A stretch of DNA of 64,000 bases from positions 2,474 through 66,473 of the forward strand of contig BRYA01000438.1 in NCBI GenBank assembly GCA_030267965.1, in the 5' to 3' direction. How positions within the stretch are numbered: the stretch's first letter is position 1; every line of letters starts with the position of its first letter. Position numbers and translations under genes: made by a program. Of this stretch, positions 21,147-31,013 are shown one piece after another. The notes below the pieces were generated by a model, which saw only the letters and a list, made by a program, of their open reading frames with translations, made no database searches and was not told the DNA's origin. The stretch comes from Triparma columacea. Lineage: Eukaryota > Sar > Bolidophyceae > Parmales > Triparmaceae.

Positions 21147-22063
21147 ATGTCCTCCTTCGAAGCCCCTCTTGACCAATCCGCCGCCTCTGACACATCCTCT
21201 TCCTCCAATAATGAGGAGCTCCGCAACTATCACCTGTCAATTGAGTACAAACATCTCCAAACTCACTCCCCCTCTGGAGTTTACCTGCTCCCACACTCTA
21301 CATTGTTGCGTTCTTTCAGTGGGGTGATTTTCCTGCGCCGTGGAATATACCAGAACGCGATATTTAAGTTCCAGGTCGACTGCGGTGACGATTACAACTC
21401 TCCAGGCTGCTCACCTCCCAAGGTGACTTTCGTCAACCCCAATGGTGGTAACCCGTACCACCCGCTCGTTGATTCCTCCGGAGCTTTGGACGTGAAGTCC
21501 CTCGTTGGGACGTGGGATAGCAAGCGCTGCTTCTTGATAACCTTGCTGACGTTTGTCAAGAAGGCCTTTTACATTAAGGAGTTCCATAGGGGTCAGGGGG
21601 GAGTGGAGGGGGGGGCGATGAGGTGTGAGAGGTGGGCGAACGAGGCCGCGTTTGAAGCGTTCGCTAACAACAGGGAAGCTTTCATTGGTTTGGTGAAAGA
21701 GGTGAGGAGAAGGGGGGGCGGGGGGAAGGGGGGGGAGGAGAGGCGGGGGAGAGGGGGGGAGAGGGGGGTAACTTTACCCACACCAAAGCCCAAAAGATCA
21801 AAATGACGCCCAAATGATCAAATTGACTCCAACTTTCCCTAATATAAACACTCAAACCCCCACCCACCCTTCACACTCCGCTCCCCACGCAGAGCGTGGA
21901 CAAGAGCCAGGAGATGGTTTACGAGGAGGTTGAGGGAGGGTGGTCCTTCGAGAAGCAGCTTGAAGGGGATGGTATGGTTGTGAGGGCGGCTAGCAAGGAC
22001 GGGGTAGATGGTATCCTCGACGCAATAATTCAGATGGAGAGGTCAGCTGCTGAACCATCATGA
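21147..22063 (+). CDS. AKTIP/FTS-like ubiquitin E2 variant (UEV)
   Basis: Exons 21147-21701 and 21893-22063 (241 residues). The UBC fold is visible from HLSIEYKHLQ through GVIFLRRGIYQNAIFKFQVDC, the PPKVTFVN strand and NPYHPLVDSSGALDV to FVKKAFY. At the position where active E2 enzymes have the catalytic Cys (HPN...GxxCL) the sequence reads HPLVDSSGALDV, with no Cys, so it should be a catalytically inactive variant. The HPLVD..GxLDV and FVKKxFY pattern is that of AKTIP/FTS, which in animals acts with Hook proteins in vesicle transport; that role here is inference. A GGVEGGAM insertion follows the fold. Exon 2 encodes a C-terminal acidic extension (SVDKSQEMVYEEVEGG...). Confidence 0.82.
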
Positions 22064-22282
22064 ATCATGAATATTTATATTGACAAATTTTCCCGCCACG
22101 TAAGTTTTTTTTCCGGCCGACTGTACGTGGAGGGATCCCACTCCTGTACTGTATTCCCACTTCTCCCGCACCCCTTTCCCTCCCCCCTCCCCCCCCCCCC
22201 CCTACCCCACTCCCAAGAAAAAATCAACCCCACCACATTTTTTAAATTTCTACGCACTCCAGCAATCACCAGAGCAGGCATC

Positions 22283-25030
22283 ATGCCCGGTCCGCCTCGT
22301 GGTCCTCCGCCCCGCAAGAAAAAGTCGAGCGACAACTTGACGAAGATCCCACCCCCCTCAACACCTCCAACTAAGAGAGGCGGGGCCAAGTCACCCTCAA
22401 AGAGTTCACTCAAATCGCCAGATAACGAGGGAGGGGGGGGGATCCCCCCTCCTATGGTGTCTGGAGCGCCCCCTAGAGTGGGTCCTCCGGGGAAGGGGAA
22501 ACCGAAGAAGAGGCAAAGTGCTGCTCTGCTGTTCAAGATGCAGGTGAGGGTCCTCACCCACATGAGTATTGCACCGTCGTGGCGAGAAGGGAGCGACTGT
22601 ACGAGCCCCGATATGATTGCGTCTCGTTCATTCCTTCGCATCCCACCACCACCACCACCTTCCCCTCCTTTTGCTAACTCGACCCCCCTCTCCCCCCGCC
22701 TGAGCAGCAGAAGGAGGGAGGAAGTACGCCCAAGAATAGGCCGACAACCCCCGAATCCAAGGACAATGGGGAGGTCGTGAAGAGCGCTGACTGGGGCGTG
22801 ACGCCTGAAAGGGAAAGGTAAGAATAGACTGAAGTGGAGATGTTGAAAGGTTCACCGTGCTAAACTTCTCGCGACTCCCTTCGCTCGTCCCCACGTGCAG
22901 GAATAAGGACAAGGATGACAAACTGTCACCCAGGTCCAATTCCCCGTCCCCTGGCAAGCACAGCCCCCAGGAACACGACGATAGGCGCAGATCCCGCAAG
23001 TACTCTGATGCAGACAGTTATGAGGATAGCTACGACAGCTACCGCCGGGGGGGAGGGGGGAGTTACGATAGCGATTATGAGTTCGAGGAGAGGGGGGGGA
23101 GGTACACGAGGTGAGAGTGAACAAGGAGCGAGGCGACGATATTGAGGGCGCGGGCGACACGTGAAACCTTCTGGCAACTCGCTTCGCTCGTGGCAACTCG
23201 CTTCGCTCTTCGCATAATTCTCACACATTATCTGAACCCCCTCCTCGACTCTTGTCGCAGCTCTGAGGACGAGGGTGACGGGTACCGGAGGAGAGGAAGC
23301 GACAGTCGGTACTCAGACGATGCTTCGAATAGCTACGACAACGATGGGAACAGGTACAGGTAAGAATGGGTAAAAACCAATCAAGAATTGCGGCGAGGAT
23401 GTCGTGAATATCAAAAAACTTCACAGCGCCTGATACTTTGAACTCCTAAACTTGGTCCCGACCATCCATTGACGCACCCCGTCTCGAAATTCGCTTCGCT
23501 CATCGCTTCGCTCATCTCAGTCCGACCAGCGACAATGATAGCAATGGGGGGGGGGGGCGGAAAAGAAATGGCAAAAGCAGGCGAAGTAAGGAAAAAGACA
23601 AAGGCAAGGAGAGTCTAAAGGGCATAAACCCGAGCGCGTACTTTGCCGGCACTTTTGAAGGCGGGGTTGAAGAGAAGGAAGATTGTGACGACGACGATCT
23701 TGACAAAAAGGACAAGAAGACGGAGGCGAAGGCGAAGGGGAAGACCGGGTCGTCGAATAAACCCACCAAAAAGGAAAGTGAGAGTAAGAGTGACGACGAT
23801 GGCGATGATAAATCCGTCTTACCCTCCACTGTCGACTTGTTCTGCAAGAAACTCAAGTTTCACGAAAAGGGGATCAAGCCGGAGATATTCAACGGCCTCC
23901 ACATCCCTCTCATCCTTCGTGAGCTGCACGCTTTTTTGAAGGCTCCCGTAGCGGGGGGTCTCGGGACGCAAGTCAGGTGTTTCATCGAGCGAGACAAGGT
24001 GAGGATTTGCGCCGCCTTGCTCTTCCTTTTTCCCCCACTAACACGGCCCGCCCTTTCCGCGGCTCACTTTGCTCGCTGCTACTCTCATAGTCTGGAGTAA
24101 ACAAGATGGCACCTGTCTACACCCTTTTCGCAGACCATGAGGACGGTAGCGGTAGGCTGCTCATGTGTGCTCGTAAGATGTGGAAGTCGCGCGAGCCTCA
24201 CTACGTAATATCAACAAATATGGACGACCTGTACCGCAAAAGGGAGGAAAGGTCCAGGCATTACATGGGGAAGCTGAGGGCTGATGCGTCGGGCTCGGAG
24301 TACGTGCTTTACGACGCTGGAAAGAGCCCCAAGGACTTGGGATTGGATGAGGAGACCAAGATGTCGGAGAGTGGCGTCCTCAACGACGGTACGTCTTCTC
24401 TTCGCCGAGAGCTTTGCGTCATATGTTACTCGCCTCCGTCGAAGAAGGGTAAGGGGGCTCGGACCATGGAAGTTGCCCTGCCCAAGGTCAAGGGCTGTGA
24501 AGCCGAGGATGGTGTCGAGGAATGGCAACCGACGAGGTGAGAACGGACAAGAAGTAAAAATAGGGCGTCGAGAAAGGCATCTCATGTCATCACTAACACC
24601 GGCCCTCTCCAAAAATCGCTTTGCTTGCTGCAGCGCCAAGGACTCCATGCCTGCACACTTCGCCAGGATAAGATACCAGCAATCCCAGAATGTCCTCCTC
24701 GCTGGCCGCCTCTTCGTCGCGCATTTAAAGGAAAGTAAGTACGACCCTCTCAGCAGCTGCCTCGTGGACTTCAAGGAGAGAGCCAACTGCGCCAGCGTGA
24801 AAAACTTCCAGGTAGTAAAGAGCTGGCCGATGGATCAGACCAAGAAGTCCGTGTATCATGACGAGGCACATGAAGGGTACGGGATTCCTGGTAACTACGA
24901 CTTGCCTCATCCCATTTTGCTCCAGATGGGTAAAGTTGGCAAGCACTGCTTCAACATGGACTACCAGTACCCTATGAGCGCGCTCCAGGCGTTCGGTATT
25001 TGCTTGAGTAGGTTCGACACGACGCTATAG
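22283..25030 (+). CDS. Tubby-like protein, 7 exons
   Basis: Exons 22283-22543, 22708-22817, 22901-23110, 23261-23359, 23521-23998, 24091-24536, 24634-25030; 666 residues, all phases consistent. The C-terminal tubby domain (about 360-666) shows VYTLFADHEDGSGRLLMCARK, ELCVICY, TMEVALP, ASVKNFQVV and the closing LQMGKVGKHCFNMDYQYPMSALQAFGICLSRFD. Tubby domains bind PI(4,5)P2, and animal TULP3 carries membrane cargo into cilia; a ciliary role here would be inference. The N-terminal half is low complexity: [11 protein letters not shown], then Ser/Asp/Tyr-rich repeats (YSDADSYEDSYDSY) encoded in small exons, then Lys/Asp/Glu. Four of the six introns carry the TCGCTTCGCTC-type motif near their 3' ends. 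Exon 2 has adjacent AG acceptors (GAGCAGCAG). An in-frame ATG at 22067 would add 72 unlikely residues. Confidence 0.92.
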
Positions 25031-25089
25031 TGGGCGTTGTAAACAACAGCTAATTTGAAATGTAAACCAAGTTCTTCGAATATTGACGT

Positions 25090-25798
25090 TCATTTTCCGT
25101 TACCCCCGATGCCAAAGGACACCACCCCCTTGTTGAAAGTCCTCATTGTGGGCAGCATTCCGCTCGCCTCCGCTGCTCTTCTCAAGGATTCGTTCCTGTC
25201 CTCCTCCGCCTTGAGTCTCATTTGCTCCATCCTTTTTCTTTCCTCCCCCTTCCTCCTTTCTTCCGCCCTGAGCTTCGTCTCCTCCTCCGTCTTCCTTGCG
25301 AGCATCGCCATTCTCAGAACGCAAGATGATGAAGTTTCGACGCTGGCGATGACCGTCTCGGGCAGGTCCACTATTTCATTGGCAGGCTTTGCCACTAGTA
25401 TAGATTTTGACCTCTCGTATCTGGGGTTTAAGACGTTTCCCTTTTCGTCCTTTATCTCCTCCTCCTGCGCGTGAGAGTGGGGTTAGTGTTTGCAGTCCTT
25501 TCTTCCAATTGCATCTCTCCTCACTCACCTCATCAGGGTTGCTCCCTTGTCTATCCTCACCCTCGCCCGCCGCCGGCGCCTTGATCACCACCTTCTTCTT
25601 GCCCTTGGTGTCCTTACCGCTCTGCCTCTTGTTGATAGCTGGTGGTACCTTTCCCCTAACTCCATTGTCACTGCCATAGCCTCCAGTGGAGCTATTGAAC
25701 GCATTGAGCTCGTTCAACTCGTTGCGTATCGTCGATATCAGCCTGGAATTACGCTCCCCGTAAGTGAGAAGCTCCAGGTCTAACTCCTGTGACTGCAT
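25090..25798 (-). CDS. Small charged coiled-coil protein, function unknown
   Basis: Exons 25798-25529 and 25461-25090 (213 residues). The start is the ATG of MQSQELDLELLTYGERN; the frame is open further upstream but without an ATG. The N-terminal part contains RLISTIRNELNELNAF, a possible helix. The middle is Lys/Gly-rich (KGKKKVVIKAP). After the splice, EEIKDEKGNVLNPRYERSK leads into a long Glu/Arg/Lys helix (LARKTEEETKLRAEERRKGEERKRMEQ) that should form a coiled coil. I recognise no family. The intron is 67 nt. It is convergent with the tubby gene, whose stop is 60 bp away. Confidence 0.62.
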
Positions 25799-26140
25799 GC
25801 TGACCCTCAGATGCGGCTCCTCAGTAACCGCCTGGACTTCTGATTGATTATTTTGAAGCGGCGCGGTTCGATTTTGAGGTTTACGGTGCCAGTGAGTCAA
25901 CAGTATTGACGGGGGGGAGTAATAAAAGCCGCTGCTTTTCTCAAATCAAAAGAGGTCAAATATCACCCTGCCCACTTCCACAACCGGATTGGATCGAAAC
26001 GGAGCGCTGAAATATCTTACCGCCTCTTAACAACTGTGCCCCAACAAATGTACGCATAAATACCACGATTGGTCTCGCTGTTCGTTACTTCAGGCTCTGC
26101 TATAGCTTCCACTGCCGACCTTTCTGCCTCGGTCAGGACC
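25799..26140. other. Divergent promoter region between two coiled-coil genes
   Basis: About 340 bp between the start codons of a minus- and a plus-strand gene. It contains a G-run at 25912 and otherwise unique sequence. The plus-strand frame is open from a TTG at 26069 into the next gene, so an alternative upstream exon is possible. Confidence 0.5.
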
Positions 26141-29100
26141 ATGGACGACTCCAACACCCCCTTCGAACGAGTCATGGCTCATCAAACTTCAGCCTTTGGC
26201 GCCATATTTACAATGTTTACGGAACTCAAGGAAGCCAATAAGGTTCTTGAAGAGCGTGTCCAAGACCTCGCGATGGGAAGAGCCAAGGACCAACTGAAGA
26301 TCAAGGAGTTGGATGAGGAGATTAAGGTGAGCGAAGTGTAAAGGACTGGTTTTGCGGGGATTGGGGGGGGGGCTATGCGGCTTTCGGGGGCTATCACTAA
26401 TTAGTACGATCGGTCGCACCTTTTTCTCTTCAAACGTGCACAGGTTTTGGCATACAACCTTAACCCCGACAGTGAAGAAGATGAAAATCCTAGGGCACCT
26501 TCCCCCCTCCCCGAAGTCAAGGCTGCCGAGGAGGTAGTGAAGAAGCCGGAGGTCGTAAAAATTGCGCCGTTACCAACGAAGAAGGAACCTGATCCGGTGA
26601 AGAAGGAGCTGGAACCAGTTAAGAAGGAGCCGGAGCCGGTTAAGAAGGAGCCGGAGCCGGTTAAGAAGGAGCCGGAGCCGGTAATGGAGGAGCCGGAGCC
26701 AGTAAAGGAGGAGCCGGAGCCAGTAAAGGAGGAGCCGGAGCCGGTTAAGAAGGAGCCGGAGCCGGTAAAGGAGGAGCCGAAGCCAGAGCCTGTCAAAAAG
26801 GAGCCCGAGGTCGAGCCCACTCCGGCCCCTGAGCCTGCACCTACACCCGCACCCGCACCTGCGCCCACCATGCCAAAAAAGGTCACGAGCCCTTTTGGCT
26901 TGAAGCCCAAGAAAAAACCTACTATGTCGTTTGGCGCCATGGCCAAGTTGAAGTCGAAGGCGGGGGACGCTCGGAGAAAAACAATGAATATGGCAAAGGA
27001 AAGGGTTGAGAAGGAAATGACGATCACCAAGAGGCTTGGGAGGTGAGGGTGATGAAGTCCAGAATGGTTTAAAATTATCGCCAACCCCCTTCCCTCCCAC
27101 TCACTACCCATCGCAGACTCGAGGCTGAAAAGGGAAATATGGAAAAATTTATCACAGAAAGGATGAATGAGGCTATCGCAAGGCTAGTCAAGGATCAAAA
27201 TAGCAAAACCACGACCACCACCACGACAGACAATGGTGGCGTAAGTAGTGCAGCATTGGTTGGCATGACAGGAAGGATTGAAGTACTGGAGAGATTTTTC
27301 CATGGTTTTGATGCTATTAGTGACGTTCCTAGCGTGCCTGCTTCTCCAAAGAATGCCGGGGGGCTCGAGGGGGCAGTTCCGGAGGATTCGGCCGTGGAGT
27401 TTGCCGCGGATGAGGATGCAGTTTCTGGCAATGACTCATCTCCTGCTCCCGCTCCTACTCCCGCTCCTACTCCCGCTCCTACTCTCGAACCTATTCCTGC
27501 TCCTATACCAGCTCCTGAACCTGCCCCTCCTCATACCGCTACTCCTCAAAAAGAGGTTTTCACAGCTTCTCTTGAGGTCCCCGTTGAGGCCCCCGCTGCA
27601 GCTCCATCGGCGGTCCCCTCGGCCTCGCCACTCCCATCTTTGGCTTCCAACCCAAACGATGCCCCCACCCCTCAGCCCGTGCCTCAATTACAAAAATCGA
27701 ACACGGAAGAGAAACAACCCAGCCAGGCCGAACCTACCAAAACCAACAATACCAAAGCAGCCATCCCCCCAATAACGCAAGTAGTGAAGAAGGATTACAG
27801 CAAGCGTAAACTTTCTGTCTCCCACGCCAAATCAGAGTCGCATCTCGGCCTCGTGTGGCAACTTACGTCCTTCCAGAAGAACACGAAGATTGAAATTGAC
27901 AGGCTTCATAGTGAGATTTCAAACCTTCAGAACGAGATCGATAACGCGAAGAAGGGAGAAGACGAAGGGAAGTTGGAGGAGTCGCTAAAAGCTGACTATG
28001 TTACAAAGGGAGGGATGTCCGAGATGCTGCAGGCCTCCTTATCTGGAGATGTTAAGGATGACGATCCAGCAACGAATGTCGCCCTCGTCGATTTTAACAA
28101 GCGCATTTCGGCGGCCTTGTCGCACCTCAACAAGAACAAGATGGAGAAGACTTTGTTTGGCAAGGAGCTGGGCGTATATAAGGAGGTGAGTGGGAGGACA
28201 GAGGAACTAAAATATAATGCCTCCGAGTCAAGACGAGATGACAAGACCAGCCCGCAACTAGCTAACGCAGCCCACCTGGAACTCGCTTCACTCGCCGCGC
28301 AGACCATAATGTCCACAGTCAAGGCGTGGAACAAGAATTCCGCGGAAGCCACGGGTTTGAGCGTTAAGGAGATGAGGAGTGACTTGGAGGGCTTCAAGAA
28401 GTTCATGGAGGGCCTCGACGAGAGGATTGGAGGCATCGAGGGTTCTAAGGGAGTGAGTGAGGCCGATCTTCAGCTGAAGCTCTCAGCCAATGCGAGGGTG
28501 ATCGAGGACGCGATCAAACTTTCCCTTGTAGACGACGTCTCGCGGCAGGTCAACGATCTCACGTCGAGGCTATCGGAGCAGCCGTCGAAAGAAGAACTGA
28601 AGAGCATGATGGACGCCTTCCAGTCCCAGCTCAACGAACTCACTGACACCACAGGCTACAGCTCCAATAGGATCCAGATAATCATCGAAGACATGAAGCA
28701 CAAGCTTAACGAGAAGCCGGCTAAGAACACCGTGAGAGCCCTCGTTGAGGCAAAGATCAAGGAGGCAAAGAACTCCCTTCAGGCACCTGACGATACCCTC
28801 ATGTTTGGCGTCACCCAGGCGAGGTGCCTCAGCTGCAACCAGGAGTACCCCCATGTCCATGGGGAAAGGGCTAAGCCTGTCTTGCACGGTCTGGCTCCCG
28901 TCAGCTCCACAGTGCCCGACCACAAGCTGCTCAACGCAACCGCTCAATACCCCCACGGAAGGGCCGGTGCCCTCCGCCCGTTGGGGCTGGGGGGGAAACC
29001 TGGAGTTCCCAGGAATAGTTCAAGGTCAGGGACGGGGAACCAGAGCCCCAGCACGAGGGCCTATGCGATAGGTAACGTCGACGCGAGGAGGAGGATGAGC

Positions 29101-29190
29101 AATAGCAGGGGGAGCAGTCGGGGGTCTAGTAGGGGAGCGGAGGGGGGGGCAAATGGGATGCGCCCTGGGACTGCACCTACTGTGGGTTAA
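26141..29190 (+). CDS. Long coiled-coil protein with KEPEPV repeats (DUF4795/QRICH2-like tail)
   Basis: Exons 26141-26326, 26444-27042, 27117-28185, 28303-29190 (about 913 residues). The intron 28186-28302 is 117 nt and keeps the frame; GTGAGT at its start, CGCGCAG at its end and the internal ACTCGCTTCACTCG motif argue that it is a real intron. Exon 1 is a coiled coil (ELKEANKVLEERVQDL). Exon 2 has about nine copies of a 7-residue VKKEPEP-type repeat, then Pro/Ala repeats. Exons 3-4 hold long helical segments (WQLTSFQKNTKIEIDRLHSE) and end with a two-Cys stretch (ARCLSCNQEYPHVHG) and an Arg/Ser/Gly tail. Helices followed by a C-x-x-C element and a basic tail recall DUF4795 proteins such as QRICH2, a sperm-flagellum protein. 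That assignment is tentative. Confidence 0.72.
26597..26785 (+). repeat. 21-bp tandem repeat coding VKKEPEP
   Basis: About nine in-frame copies of a 21-bp unit (GTTAAGAAGGAGCCGGAGCC-type) within the coiled-coil gene. Copies differ mainly by AAG/GAG swaps, and all keep the reading frame. Confidence 0.9.
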
Positions 29191-29451
29191 AGTTGACTAG
29201 AACTAACTCCGACAGTTTTGACAGAATATTCATACCTAGTAAACTTACCGAAGTCTCACTCCGACCCCTTAGCACTCAAGGAAACCAGGTTATGGGCCAG
29301 AGGGCAGTATCTGCGTCGGGAATGTGACGGCGCAGATAATCGTTATAAGATAGCTGGTGCTCATGAGTGGAGTAGTGGAGAAGCTTGTTCAGTTTAACGC
29401 CGGTGAGGAGAGGAGCTGTGGCGGTGGTGCCTGGGGTGGCTCGGTGGCGTG
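29191..29451. other. Spacer between coiled-coil gene and retrotransposon
   Basis: About 260 bp of unique sequence. A short minus-strand frame (29276-29461) runs into the LTR and has no recognisable motif. No direct repeat matching the right flank of the element is visible here. Confidence 0.5.
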
Positions 29452-29605
29452 TGTTGAGAGANCATGAGTGAAGCTCAGTCGACGAACCCGCATTCGTTAC
29501 GGACGTAGGATCAGGGAGTTCATTTCTCCATAGGAGTGGACTGCCACGTGTTGATCTTAACCTCATAATCTTTTCTCTTTTATCACAAACACCTCTAATT
29601 CAACA
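29452..29605 (+). repeat. 5' LTR (shorter, contains N)
   Basis: Starts TGTTGAGAGA, then one N at 29461-29462, then 143 bp from CATGAGTG to TTCAACA that appear identical to the right LTR. Compared with the right LTR, about 27 bp around the N are missing. Confidence 0.8.
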
Positions 29606-29636
29606 CGATTAAGAGCCGAGTAGCTAACTACTAAAC

Positions 29637-31013
29637 ATGAATAATAACGTCCTAGGAGCCACTTTCGGTGATAACGGGATAGCAAAGGGAGGATGGACAC
29701 TCTCAACATTGAATGTCCTGTGTGATGAGTTTCACCACCCCCCTTCTCGCTCTAACGCGGTCCGTCAGGCTCTCCAGTCGCTGCTGTTTGGAACTGATGA
29801 ACCTACGGATATCGACACCGGATTCACCGGCATGACGGACGCGCAGATCGACGCCAGGGGTCAACACATCATAATCCCTGTCTTGAACGGGATCAAACAA
29901 CTCCATAAGGAGGCGCTCGCGCGCTCCAGGGGTGGCCTCCCCTACATTGATCCGCGCATAATTGCCAACACGACGGGGCAGATTAGAGGACAGGCGATCC
30001 GAAGTGCCTTCTCTCAACCCATTCCGCCAGGGCTGACCCTGGTCAGGGCCACTGAGGCCGATATCACCAGGAGGGCCAAGCACGCCGTCCCAGGAGAGTG
30101 CAAACTCAGCGATGCCGAGGACAAGGCAAGCTGGTCGCGTGCGATTCACCAGTGGCTCGGGATGATAGGACTCGAACCGGCCCCGTTCCTCCACGCCAGC
30201 AAGAACCCAAACGAGTCAAGGCTCGACATCAGGAACTCGACTTGGATGACTAACGTCCTTACGGTCATAACCAAGGGCTCCTCCCTCGCTGTGTTAATCA
30301 GGCAGGAGGACGCCGCGTGCGTCAACATGCACCGACTGCTGGACACTATTGACTCTCCGGCTCTCATCAACGCACGTCATGCGAAGATGCGCTCCGACCT
30401 AGCGAATGTGAAAGCCAGCACCACCGGTGACATCCTTGACGCCGTCGCGAAGCTCTCTACCCTCCTCGACCTAGCGAAGTTCGACAACCTCACCATCTCC
30501 GAGAAGGAGAAAGCATCACTCCTCACCAACGCTCTCCCTCAGAACGACCAGAGGCTTATGCCTTTCTACATACTGTTATCGCAAAACGACACGATGACGT
30601 TCGCTCAGATGGCAGAGCATTTCACCACCCTAGGGAGCAGGTATGGTGTGAGCAAGAGCTCGACCCCCAGGGGAGCACGTATTGCCCAGGTTTCAGGGGG
30701 GAGCGGAAGGGCAGGGCAGGCAAGGAAACCGTCCCACGACCTCCAGGTCGGTATCTCAAGGGCAGGGCTGCTGAGCTACGACGTCGCAGGATACAGCAAG
30801 TTGTCCCCCGAGCAAAAGACGGACTTGCACTCCAAGCGCGCGGCTCTCTCCGACAGCCTCGCGCAGCTGTGCGAGGAGTACCCGCCCTCCCAGGAGGCAT
30901 TGACGCCTGGTGGTGGTAAGTTTACCTCCAGTCAGGGGGGTCGCAGGACTAAGAAGTCCAAGCCCAACCACTACGGGCCCACCCCTCCGGCGGACGCCGG
31001 GGAGGGTGCCTGA
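29637..31013 (+). CDS. Retrotransposon Gag-like protein
   Basis: 458 residues from ATG 29637, 32 bp after the left LTR. The sequence is mostly helical with a central part typical of copia Gag (WSRAIHQWLGMIGL, then LTNALPQNDQRLMPFYILL). There is no CCHC zinc knuckle; instead the C-terminus is Gly/Ser/Lys/Arg-rich (RRTKKSKPNHYG) and could serve for RNA binding. The frame ends in TGA at 31011-31013, and the next frame is in the same phase. Confidence 0.82.
   Translation: MNNNVLGATFGDNGIAKGGWTLSTLNVLCDEFHHPPSRSNAVRQALQSLLFGTDEPTDIDTGFTGMTDAQIDARGQHIIIPVLNGIKQLHKEALARSRGGLPYIDPRIIANTTGQIRGQAIRSAFSQPIPPGLTLVRATEADITRRAKHAVPGECKLSDAEDKASWSRAIHQWLGMIGLEPAPFLHASKNPNESRLDIRNSTWMTNVLTVITKGSSLAVLIRQEDAACVNMHRLLDTIDSPALINARHAKMRSDLANVKASTTGDILDAVAKLSTLLDLAKFDNLTISEKEKASLLTNALPQNDQRLMPFYILLSQNDTMTFAQMAEHFTTLGSRYGVSKSSTPRGARIAQVSGGSGRAGQARKPSHDLQVGISRAGLLSYDVAGYSKLSPEQKTDLHSKRAALSDSLAQLCEEYPPSQEALTPGGGKFTSSQGGRRTKKSKPNHYGPTPPADAGEGA

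Noticed and set aside
22067..22282. Upstream in-frame extension of the tubby-like gene
   Set aside because: The added 72 residues are low complexity and run through a pyrimidine tract; the ATG at 22283 begins the PPRG-type sequence.
24731..24752. GTAAGT...CAG pair inside tubby exon 7
   Set aside because: Would be a roughly 19-nt intron, too short, and removing it would cut the conserved tubby domain.
29276..29566. Minus-strand ORF overlapping the left LTR
   Set aside because: The right half is LTR sequence read backwards (also present at 37590-37690), and the left half shows no family pattern.
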